Made by a program: the position numbers and the translations under genes. Of a DNA stretch of 64,000 bases, positions 48,417 through 55,644 are shown one piece after another; position 1 is the first letter of the stretch; the number at the start of each line of letters is the position of its first letter. The stretch is from Myxococcales bacterium (GTDB lineage: Bacteria; Myxococcota_A; Polyangia; Palsa-1104; JAEUJZ01), in NCBI GenBank assembly GCA_016794505.1, contig JAEUJZ010000145.1:90395-154394 (forward strand), given 5' to 3'. A model generated the notes under the pieces. The model did not search any database, was not told where the DNA came from, and worked only from the letters and a program-made list of their open reading frames with translations.

Positions 48417-49385
48417 TTAGTGATTAGAGATAGATAATGCCTTGTTCCGGGAGCGGAACTGAGGCGTTTGCGCATACTCGGAAGGTGTGCTGTTTGGGCT
48501 ACTGAGCGGGTGCTTGCTCATTTGTCCGCGCAGGTGCTCTGGGGTCGCGGCCAGGTACAGCGCTGTGGTCTTGATGTCTGAGTGCCCCATCATGTTCGAC
48601 AGCGCGTAGATGTCACAGCCGCCTTCCAGCATGAGCGTCGCGAAGGTGTGACGGAGTTTGTGAGCACTGAACTTCTTACCGAACGCCCGGACGATGAGGG
48701 TGATGAGGTTGCGCAGGCCGGTGTCGCTGAGCGGGCCATTGTGCGTCAGGGAAGCAAAGAACTCCGGGCAGGTCTTGCGCAAACGCAGGCGCTCCTCCGC
48801 GTAATTCGCGAGGCTCGCGGCCAGTGGCCCGGCGACCGGAATGTAGCGATCTTTGCGCCCCTTGCCCTGGTGGACGAAGAGCGTCAGGTTCTCGATGTTG
48901 ACGTCGGTGTAGCGCAGATGCAGGAGTTCTTGTTTGCGCAGCCCGGCAAAGATGAACGTGGCGAACAGGGCGTGGTTCCGGCGACGCAAAAACGGGTCAT
49001 ACCAGGGATAGTTGTCGATCAGCTCAAGGAGTCGGAGCGCTTCGTCCCGAGAGAGTCGGGGCGGCAGCTTTTTCTCAAGGCTGGGCCGCTGAATACCGTC
49101 GGTCGGATTGTGCGAGAGGAGCCCTGCTCCAACGCACCAGCGAAAGAACACTCTGAGACTCTTGAGGTAGGTGGCGAAGGTGGCGCTTGACCAGTCGTAT
49201 TCGCTGCGCCCCCGGAAGAAGTAGGAGCGCACCACCTCGGGGGTCACCAGAGCGAGGTCTGTCGTGCCGGTCAGGCGCGTGAACAGTCGCAGATTGCTGC
49301 GGTAGCGGACAATCGTTGTCTTGGAATAACCCTTCATATACTCGGCCTCAGCGCAAAATTGTTCGACGAGCGTGGATATAAACAT
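48417..49385 (-). CDS. Tyrosine recombinase 1
   Basis: The 322-residue XerD-like recombinase has an N-terminal core-binding domain (YSKTTIVRYRSNLRLFTRLT) and a catalytic domain: FAGLRKQELLHL, Lys strand HQGKGRKDRYIPVAG, HKLRHTFATLMLEGG and MGHSDIKTTALYLAAT with the nucleophile Tyr. A Ser/Pro-rich tail follows. Only a hairpin (49390-49410) and A/T tract precede the ATG, with no Shine-Dalgarno, so an internal start (MKGYSK) is possible. It probably mobilises the surrounding defence genes. Confidence 0.9.
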   Translation of the reverse strand: MFISTLVEQFCAEAEYMKGYSKTTIVRYRSNLRLFTRLTGTTDLALVTPEVVRSYFFRGRSEYDWSSATFATYLKSLRVFFRWCVGAGLLSHNPTDGIQRPSLEKKLPPRLSRDEALRLLELIDNYPWYDPFLRRRNHALFATFIFAGLRKQELLHLRYTDVNIENLTLFVHQGKGRKDRYIPVAGPLAASLANYAEERLRLRKTCPEFFASLTHNGPLSDTGLRNLITLIVRAFGKKFSAHKLRHTFATLMLEGGCDIYALSNMMGHSDIKTTALYLAATPEHLRGQMSKHPLSSPNSTPSEYAQTPQFRSRNKALSISNH

Positions 49386-49389
49386 AAAA

Positions 49390-49513
49390 ACTACGGGGTG
49401 TTGCCGTAGTCTTGACGCTGGGAAAAATGGCCTAGAGCATATCCCAGGAGGAGCACATCCCTTGGGGATGTGGTTCTGAAAGGCCTTTTTTTGACGGTTT
49501 TTGAGAAACCGTC
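49390..49513. other. Three hairpins upstream of recombinase 1
   Basis: ACTACGG/CCGTAGT (49390-49410), CACATCCC/GGGATGTG (49454-49472) and GACGGTTT/AAACCGTC (49493-49513) are three separate stem-loops in the 372-base gap 49386-49757. Runs of T follow or precede them, so they may be terminators or recombination-site structure. Confidence 0.45.
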
Positions 49514-49561
49514 GATGACGTTTTTTGGCTAATTACAGAGAAAATATCGTTATGCTATGTG

Positions 49562-49608
49562 TGGGTCGGCTGGGGTTCGAACCCAGGACCTTATCCTTAA
49601 AAGGGATG
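49562..49608 (-). pseudogene. tRNA 3'-half remnant (Lys-like anticodon TTT), attachment-site scar
   Basis: Read on the minus strand, this holds anticodon loop CTTTTAA, the 3' anticodon strand, variable loop AGGTC, a perfect T arm CTGGG TTCGAAC CCCAG, and 3' acceptor strand CCGACCC plus A. The 5' half is absent: the bases before the anticodon stem do not pair as a D arm or a GGGTCGG acceptor. The first anticodon pair is mismatched. This is what integration into a tRNA gene leaves at the far end of an element. Confidence 0.75.
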
Positions 49609-49757
49609 AAGTTTGAACCACAACAGTCATTTCTTCTCTTATATTAGCCAAGATTTGGCGCTGCCAGAACTCTTTTCTGAGGCGCTGGCAGGACCAATTC
49701 CCACGGCCTTTTTCAAGACTAAACGGCGAACGTTTAATGAGTAAAAATGAGCCTGCC

Positions 49758-50705
49758 TTACAGCATCGAATCCCAGTGTAGAGCATCGATGCTCTTGCGC
49801 ATGGTTGGGCTCGGAATCGCGCGCAAGTAGATAAGGGTGGACACGATGCTTTTGTGTCCCATCAGTTTTTGGACGACAGAAACGTCACTTCCGCTGCCGA
49901 TGAGGTTGACGGCAAAGGTGTGTCGGAGCTGGTGGACGTGGAAGCGGACTCCGGATGCCTGGCGGATGCGCTTGACGAGATGTCGAAGCCCTTGCTCGCT
50001 GAGGCGAGCATCGCGCTCGTCGGCGACGAAAAGATACGAGGTCAGGTATCTTTTTTTGCTTCGTTGCTCCAGGTAGTCAGCCAGTCGGCGACAGGCCAGA
50101 TGGTTTAGCGGGATCGTCCGATACGACTTGGACTTCGAGGTTTGTGCGCCGACACGCAGCTCAGCGCGATCAAGGTCCACATCTCCCGTCCGCAGGTTGA
50201 GCAGCTCTCCTTTGCGTAGCCCGGCGTAGAGAAGCACGGTGATCATGGCGACGCTGCGCCTGTGAACGAAGGAGCTGGACCACTCGATAGTGAGGTCAGT
50301 GGCAGCCATGATGCGGTCGAGTTGTTCTTTGCGGAGGTACTGCGGCTCATCGTAGACAACCCGCGGCGCAGTTGTCCCAACGAACGGCGATGAGGCAATC
50401 AACTGACGCGCCACCAACCACTTGAAGAACGGGTTGAGCTTGGCTCGGTAGGTCGCGATGGTGCTGGTCTTCACGCCACGCTGTGGACGCCCGCGACCGG
50501 ACGCTCGCTCGCGTGTTTCGAGTTCGCGAAAGAAGTGGGTCAGTGTCGCCGCCGTCAACGATGACAGCGACAGTTTGGGCATGACTGAAGTGAACACCAT
50601 GAATGCGGCACGGTAGTTGCGCAGCGTTGCAGGTGCGAGTCGCGCGGTGTAGCGGCACTCGGCGATAAACTCTGCGTGGAGTGCATGGAGGGAAGGATGA
50701 AGCAT
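49758..50705 (-). CDS. Tyrosine recombinase 2
   Basis: The 315-residue recombinase differs in sequence from recombinase 1. Catalytic motifs are LYAGLRKGELLNL, a Lys strand (TSKSKSYRTIPLN), VHQLRHTFAVNLI and MGHKSIVSTLIYLRAI with the terminal Tyr. The N-terminal core-binding domain is visible. Together with recombinase 1 and the tRNA remnant between them, it suggests stacked integration events. Confidence 0.9.
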   Translation of the reverse strand: MLHPSLHALHAEFIAECRYTARLAPATLRNYRAAFMVFTSVMPKLSLSSLTAATLTHFFRELETRERASGRGRPQRGVKTSTIATYRAKLNPFFKWLVARQLIASSPFVGTTAPRVVYDEPQYLRKEQLDRIMAATDLTIEWSSSFVHRRSVAMITVLLYAGLRKGELLNLRTGDVDLDRAELRVGAQTSKSKSYRTIPLNHLACRRLADYLEQRSKKRYLTSYLFVADERDARLSEQGLRHLVKRIRQASGVRFHVHQLRHTFAVNLIGSGSDVSVVQKLMGHKSIVSTLIYLRAIPSPTMRKSIDALHWDSML

Positions 50706-50916
50706 AGATGTTCACCCTAGCCCGACAGTGACCGCAGCGTCAGTCTGCCTGCCGCGCAGACTCTCTCTCTGTGCTCGACTTGGCTCGGGCAGAGACACGG
50801 CGTTTATTGAGGCGCGCAGTCGTCTGGGTCAGCGCCGCGGCCAACTGCCGCTCTGATGGGAGTGCGGTCCTGTACTCCGCCGCCAGCACCTTGATCGGCC
50901 GGGGCAGAGAATTTGC

Positions 50917-51420
50917 TTAGGTTGCAAGTCGCATAGGCCCGAAATTGCGCTCAAAAAATAGGTCATGAAGGTAGTCATAATCAGTAATACCCGAGAGCAC
51001 TTCAAGTCGAACATACGCGGAGAAATGCATTTTTTCCTCTTCGCCTAGGTCGTCCATATAGTTGCAAATTATTTGATAGGTATGTCCACCATCGATAATC
51101 CCATGCATAATGGGGTCCGTCAATTCGATGGCGACGGCATTATTTCTCTTATCGTAACTAACGCAGGAGGCTGATATCGTAATGCCCCGATTACGATAAA
51201 AGAACTCACGAGGTTCCTCGGCAAGTGTTTTCCTGATTACTTGCGAGGCTGAGTCGGAAACGTCTAAGTTTCGCAGTTCCGGCATTCTCCAGATGTCAAA
51301 TTGATGAAAAACTTCTTTAACCTCGGCCACTATAATATGAATGGACCGTACCGCATCATTAGGATGAGTTGATAGTGTTCTAACACTTTCAGAGGAGAGG
51401 CGGATGATTGTTGGCAACAT
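50917..51420 (-). pseudogene. Truncated AIPR (abortive infection phage resistance) gene
   Basis: The 167-residue product keeps only the N-terminal part of an AIPR family protein: EEPREFFYRNRGITISA (69-84), HGIIDGGHTYQII (106-118), YVRLEVLSG and the start of the FFERN segment, then stops. Intact AIPR proteins are several hundred residues long. The 3' part is missing, perhaps lost in the insertion or deletion that brought recombinase 2 close. It is probably non-functional, or a decoy fragment. Confidence 0.7.
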
Positions 51421-51832
51421 ATGGTAATTATGAAATTATGATAGATCACCTAAGGCAGAAGTTTGTCATTATACCATATTCTGAAATTTTGTTAAGTTCG
51501 TCGCCCATTACTTGTTGGGCGCAAAGGCGGACAGTTTTCATGCAGTCGCAATCGTGGCATCACCGTTGTTGGGCATCGAAACGTGGTACGGTGCCTTTCA
51601 GCCGGCGATTGTCCAGACATCATTTGGACTTTCTCGGCGGCAAGCATGGAACAGCTTGGTTAGCGCTCCGTCCGCTAGGTCGAACGCTCGGTATGCCAAA
51701 GCGGCAGTCCAGACACCGTCTGGACTTTTTGTTTTTGCCGCTACGGCGATGGCAACTTCTCAAGCGCAGCCTGCGGAATTGGCATGGCTTCGGCGTACTC
51801 CAAGCAGTCGTGACCACCGCCAAGGCACCGTC
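51421..51832. other. Non-coding region with two related GTCCAGA hairpins
   Basis: This 412-base stretch is lower in GC than the backbone. GTCCAGA at 51611-51617 pairs with TTTGGAC (51623-51629), and a related, longer hairpin lies at 51706-51726. No gene is supported. GTTGGGC heptamers near 51516 and 51568 are in direct, not inverted, orientation. Confidence 0.45.
51706..51736 (+). terminator. Rho-independent terminator
   Basis: AGTCCAGAC (51706-51714), loop ACC, GTCTGGACT (51718-51726), followed by TTTTGTTTTT. The stem is perfect. No plus-strand gene precedes it closely, so the transcript it ends is unknown. Confidence 0.7.
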
Positions 51833-52126
51833 TCAGAAAGCTTCCTGCGACGCAGCACTCTCCTCCTGCTCCCTGCACGTGGAGCAGAACTCTGCTCGAT
51901 GTTCCTGATGCAGCGGTACCAGGGCGCCATTCTCAATCGTGAAGGCTTGGTAGTTCTCAGGGGCCGGGGTCAAAAGGAAGAGCACGTTATCAACCTCTGC
52001 GAACCGGCAATCCTTGACCATGCCCTCTACTTCCCCAGGCTCAAGTTCTGCCCATGGGTCAAGGTTGGCTACTGTGGTGAAGTAGGCTTTAAGCATTAGA
52101 TGGATTTGTTCGGATGTGTGATTCAT
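51833..52126 (-). CDS. Small acidic protein of unknown function
   Basis: The 97-residue protein is acidic (MNHTSEQIHLMLKAYFTTV, DNVLFLLTPAPENYQAF) and ends with a CSTCREQEE cysteine pair. The ATG at 52126 has no strong ribosome site; longer in-frame starts lie under recombinase 3's terminal region. Its neighbours are a recombinase and the AIPR fragment. Confidence 0.45.
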   Translation of the reverse strand: MNHTSEQIHLMLKAYFTTVANLDPWAELEPGEVEGMVKDCRFAEVDNVLFLLTPAPENYQAFTIENGALVPLHQEHRAEFCSTCREQEESAASQEAF

Positions 52127-52216
52127 ATGATGGAAATTAATAATAAATGCGGTGTCGGGTGTGCTGCGCCATGGTTCAGTCCGCTTTCCCCGGTGGTGCT
52201 TCTCCCGTCGAGAACC

Positions 52217-52234
52217 GCGTGAAATCGACATTTC
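52217..52234 (-). repeat. 18-bp inverted repeat, left copy flanking recombinase 3
   Basis: GCGTGAAATCGACATTTC on the plus strand is the exact reverse complement of GAAATGTCGATTTCACGC at 53346-53363. The two copies bracket recombinase 3 (52258-53271). A 12-base direct match, ATTTCACGCAAT, is also shared, so they could be recombination core sites. Confidence 0.7.
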
Positions 52235-52257
52235 ACGCAATCTCTTCCGACCCAAGC

Positions 52258-53271
52258 TCAAGGGAAGGGCGCAGGGCCGGCTGGTAAGGAGGGGGTACCG
52301 AGCGTGGGCGGTGCGCCTTCCCCTGGAACTTGGGGTAGGGTTTCGGTTCTGCCGACGAGCATGCGGGCCAGGATAGCGTCGATGCTCCACATGGCGGCTC
52401 TGAGGGATTGCAGGGTGTGGATGTAGCGCTCTGTTGTGGCCAGAGAATCGTGGTTGAGGAGTCGCTGGATGTCCCACGGCCTTGTGCCAAGCAGCGCATG
52501 CACCGTCGCGATGGAGTGCCGCAGGAAGTGCGGCGAGATGCGCCTGTGGATGCCGGCCTCAAAGGCGTACCTCGCGATGAGTCCTTCGATGTGCCGGACA
52601 CTCAGTCGTGTGCCGCGCTCAGAGAGGAAGACCGCGGAGGCTTCCCGCGTGGGGCGAAAGTCGCGGCGCTGGGCGATGTACTGTTCGAGGGCCTGAGCGG
52701 CGAGGGGTGGCAGCGGTAGGAGCAGGTACTTTTTGCGTTTGGCGCGCAGGTTGATGATGTAGCCGCCTTGCGTATCGAGGTGTTCGAGGTTGAGGCGGTT
52801 GAGTTCACCAACGCGCAGGGCGCAGTGGAAGGCGACGTGGGCGAGGGCGATGTCGCGCGAGCGGTAGGGTTCGTCGCGGCGCTCGATGGCTCGAATGAGC
52901 GCGATGAACTCGGGGATAGTGAGCGGGATTTTTTCCTCGGCGATTGCTTCGACCACTTCAATCGCTCCGGCGGGACTGTCCCTGACGAGCTGCCGCTTCC
53001 CGAGGAACCGGTAGAGCGTGCGCACGGCGGCGAGCTTTTGGTTCCACATGAAGGCTGAGCGTTCACCGCTTCTGGTGGCTGCGGCGCTGACGAGGAAGGC
53101 GCGGATGTCTTCTTCGCTTGCGCTGCGCAAGCGCTCGGTTTCGTCTCCCATCGCGGTCGGCAGGAAGGCGAGCAAGCTCCTGACCACTTGCCCGTAGCGC
53201 TTGCGGGTGTCGTCGCTTCGGCCCCTCTCCAAGCGCAGATAATCGTCGAACGCCGAGAGGATGTTGTTCAT
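52258..53271 (-). CDS. Tyrosine recombinase 3
   Basis: The 337-residue recombinase (ATG at 53271, MNNILSAFDDYLRLERG) has catalytic motifs CALRVGELNRLNLEHL, Lys strand LRAKRKKYLLLPLP, HFLRHSIATVHALLG and NHDSLATTERYIHTL with the nucleophile Tyr. It carries a Pro-rich tail. It is unlike the other two in sequence. It is flanked by 18-bp inverted repeats, which makes it a candidate self-contained cassette. Confidence 0.9.
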   Translation of the reverse strand: MNNILSAFDDYLRLERGRSDDTRKRYGQVVRSLLAFLPTAMGDETERLRSASEEDIRAFLVSAAATRSGERSAFMWNQKLAAVRTLYRFLGKRQLVRDSPAGAIEVVEAIAEEKIPLTIPEFIALIRAIERRDEPYRSRDIALAHVAFHCALRVGELNRLNLEHLDTQGGYIINLRAKRKKYLLLPLPPLAAQALEQYIAQRRDFRPTREASAVFLSERGTRLSVRHIEGLIARYAFEAGIHRRISPHFLRHSIATVHALLGTRPWDIQRLLNHDSLATTERYIHTLQSLRAAMWSIDAILARMLVGRTETLPQVPGEGAPPTLGTPSLPAGPAPFP

Positions 53272-53345
53272 AGCTGTGTGAAGCCACCGGGCAAACACGC
53301 TGGGAGCTTATGCGCTCCGTTAAGCCTGTCAATGTAATTATACAA

Positions 53346-53363
53346 GAAATGTCGATTTCACGC
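53346..53363 (+). repeat. 18-bp inverted repeat, right copy flanking recombinase 3
   Basis: GAAATGTCGATTTCACGC matches, in reverse complement, the copy at 52217-52234. It lies 75 bases before the recombinase ATG on its upstream side. Confidence 0.7.
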
Positions 53364-53419
53364 AATAGCAAGTGTGGATAACTCATTCCGACAGAACACC
53401 CCAGAAAGGAACGCCCACT

Positions 53420-53878
53420 ATGCACAAATCAAACGCGATTTTCTCTCCCTTGTGCTCATACGTCGCAGCCGGATTCGTCCTGCTCGGTATGGGCTGCGGC
53501 TCGGCCACCCCTGCCGAGGAGGAATCATTCGCCTCTCAATCCCAGGCGCTCTGGGGCGGCGAGGTGAGCACTGGGTCATTGTCGTCGGACAGTGCGTTCC
53601 AGATTCCCTTCTGGTCTGGCAAAGACGGCACGCACAAGGTTCGCGTGTACACCAAAGACAAGTCGTACTGTAAACTGGAAATTGCATTGGCCTGGAAACG
53701 CGCCACTGACGCCAGTTACCATGAGTTCAATCGCCAGACGGTTTGGTCGTATGTCGATTCACCCTACGAAGCCGAACTCAGAAGTGGTTCTTCAGATATC
53801 GGCTACCAGATTACGGTGATAAACCGGTCTGGGGTAACAACGACGGCGTATTACAAGCTGAATACACCGACGTTCTGA
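53420..53878 (+). CDS. Small predicted lipoprotein
   Basis: The 152-residue protein has a signal peptide with lipobox-like LLGMGC and a beta-rich domain (FQIPFWSGKDGTHKVRVYT, KSYCKLEIALAWKRA, DIGYQITVINRSGVTTTAYY). It may be a small beta-sandwich carbohydrate- or toxin-binding module, but no family is recognised. AAAGGA lies 10 bases before the ATG at 53420. It stands alone beside recombinase 3. Confidence 0.7.
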   Translation: MHKSNAIFSPLCSYVAAGFVLLGMGCGSATPAEEESFASQSQALWGGEVSTGSLSSDSAFQIPFWSGKDGTHKVRVYTKDKSYCKLEIALAWKRATDASYHEFNRQTVWSYVDSPYEAELRSGSSDIGYQITVINRSGVTTTAYYKLNTPTF

Positions 53879-53922
53879 ACGGCTAACGCTGTCCAAACGA
53901 TGGTGCATGGCATGACCTCCTC

Positions 53923-54120
53923 TTGGCGCGGTGCATCAGTGACCAGCCGACCTATCAGACCTTGCTCGACGCTACAGGCGAGCTGAACTACACCGCTGCC
54001 AGCGACCCTCCCGACCCCAAGAATCCGCAGTGCCGCGACAAGTGCAGCCCGTACAGCAGCCTGTGCTGCTGCAAGGGCTGGTGGGTTCTGTGCTGGGATG
54101 TTTGCGGGTGTAAGCCGTAG
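53923..54120 (+). CDS. Possible small cysteine-rich protein
   Basis: A 65-residue open frame (TTG start, weak ribosome site) ends in a very cysteine-rich tail (CRDKCSPYSSLCCCKGWW, then CWDVCGCKP) with nine Cys in about 29 residues. The frame is open from 53887, so a longer N-terminus or a broken larger gene is possible. It could be a disulphide-rich secreted peptide or a metal-binding tail. Confidence 0.4.
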   Translation: MARCISDQPTYQTLLDATGELNYTAASDPPDPKNPQCRDKCSPYSSLCCCKGWWVLCWDVCGCKP

Positions 54121-54129
54121 TCACCAGAG

Positions 54130-55563
54130 TCAAAGCGAGGCGCCGCCATCGTCACCGGCGCCAGCGCAGCACCGCTTGTACTTCTGTCCACTGCCGCAGT
54201 AGCAAGGGTCATTGCGGCCCGGCGTCGCCTCACGGCGCACCGGCTGCGGTTTCCCAATGACGGCCTCCTGTGTCTCCAGTATCGCGAGCGTGTCAGCGGA
54301 CACCCACGGACGACGTAGCTGCCTGAGCGTCTCCTCGGGAAAGTAGAGCTGGTGACCTTCCTGCTTCACCGCATACGGCACTGTGAGCACGGCCAACCGA
54401 AATCCATTCAGGCCTGTCAGGCGATAGGTCGCGTTCGCGACCGCCATCGTAGCCACGTCGGGACTGACGACCTGAACAGGCTCCTTGAGCTGAAGCGGCG
54501 TGGCTTCTGCATGCGCCTGTTGATGCTCATAGAGGTCATGGGCCAGCCCCAACCACATCAATCCATTCTCCATGCTCATCGCATCGAGGCCGTCGAATGC
54601 GGCGCGCAAGATGTCGTGAACCTGCACGGCGTAGCTATCACTCGAATCGGCCAGCAGACGCAGGGGCGCAGCGATGCCCTTCTGAATCTCAGCCCGAGTG
54701 CCGGAGCGGCGTGCGGCGATGGCCAGAAGAGTCGTCGCTTCGGCCAGGATGGTCCAGCGGTCATCACGGGCAACGGCATGGCGAAGGCGACGCTTGACCA
54801 CGCCGAGAATGTCACCGCCCAGCTCGCCCGCGACCCACGCCGCGCGTAGGAGCGCCCCCAAAGTTCCCCCCAGCCAGAGCAGCCCGTTCGCCACCGTGTC
54901 ATAGACCTCCTCAGCGGGTAGCTCAAGCGCGTTGCCAGCCCGGTGCCTCTCCATAACGGCGAGAAGCGCGCAGTGCCCGAGGAAGAAGTAGTTGGACCAG
55001 TACCGGCGCAGCAGCGGCTGGTGGTGTTGCACCAAGCGAGCCGATGGGTGGCGACGCATCACCTGGCGTTGCCTTTCGAGCTGCTTTGCGCTGAACCGAA
55101 ACAGCGACACCAGGACGTCGCGCAAGAGTGGCTGCCAGTACGACGACGCGACAAACTCCTCGCGGCTCAGGTACCGGCCACGTTCGATGAGGCGTAATAG
55201 GAGCTGCCCGGCAGACCCTTTTTCTCCGGTCAGCCGCTCAGCCGCGGCAAACCGCGCCTGCACTTCGCCGCGGCGTTCCAGCAGGGCTTCAAACCGCGAG
55301 AAGGACAGCAGATGCGCATCGCGATACGGCTGGTCGCCAGACAAGTTCGTCCGACAGCGGCCGTCCCGCCTGACGATGGTGTGTGCCGGCTTCTCTCCCG
55401 GCCCCAGAGCAATGGCCACATCCCGTTCGTCCGCTGGCAGCTTGGCTTCTGCCAGGAGGAAGCGCACGAGTTCGGAATCGTTGTAGAGCAGCATCGCCCG
55501 TTCCATCGCCGGGCATGAGAGCCGCTCCACCGTGCGCTGAAGGAAATGCTCATCGTCGAACAT
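54130..55563 (-). CDS. SEC-C motif protein of unknown function
   Basis: The 477-residue protein is largely helical (YWSNYFFLGHCALLAVMERH, WTILAEATTLLAIAARRSG). It ends in a classic SEC-C zinc motif (GRNDPCYCGSGQKYKRCC, CxCx8CC). The C-terminal SEC-C is shared with SecA and with many defence-island proteins of unknown role. The start ATG at 55563 is preferred. It follows the HD gene by 81 bases on the same strand and may be co-transcribed with it and the kinase. Confidence 0.8.
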   Translation of the reverse strand: MFDDEHFLQRTVERLSCPAMERAMLLYNDSELVRFLLAEAKLPADERDVAIALGPGEKPAHTIVRRDGRCRTNLSGDQPYRDAHLLSFSRFEALLERRGEVQARFAAAERLTGEKGSAGQLLLRLIERGRYLSREEFVASSYWQPLLRDVLVSLFRFSAKQLERQRQVMRRHPSARLVQHHQPLLRRYWSNYFFLGHCALLAVMERHRAGNALELPAEEVYDTVANGLLWLGGTLGALLRAAWVAGELGGDILGVVKRRLRHAVARDDRWTILAEATTLLAIAARRSGTRAEIQKGIAAPLRLLADSSDSYAVQVHDILRAAFDGLDAMSMENGLMWLGLAHDLYEHQQAHAEATPLQLKEPVQVVSPDVATMAVANATYRLTGLNGFRLAVLTVPYAVKQEGHQLYFPEETLRQLRRPWVSADTLAILETQEAVIGKPQPVRREATPGRNDPCYCGSGQKYKRCCAGAGDDGGASL

Positions 55564-55644
55564 GCTGAGTCCACCCCGCCAAGGAGCAGTGTTCAGGATA
55601 GCTCGGCCATGCCCAGGCAAACCGCTGGTGATACATCTCTCGCG

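Noticed and set aside
51510..51575. Integron attC-like GTTGGGC heptamers
   Set aside because: They are direct rather than inverted and no IntI-type integrase is adjacent.
51512..52099. 195-residue plus-strand open frame
   Set aside because: It covers terminator hairpins and the minus-strand small gene, and has no family resemblance.
48417..53271. RIT-type trio of recombinases
   Set aside because: RIT genes overlap each other; here 370- to 1500-base gaps, a tRNA scar and an AIPR fragment separate them.
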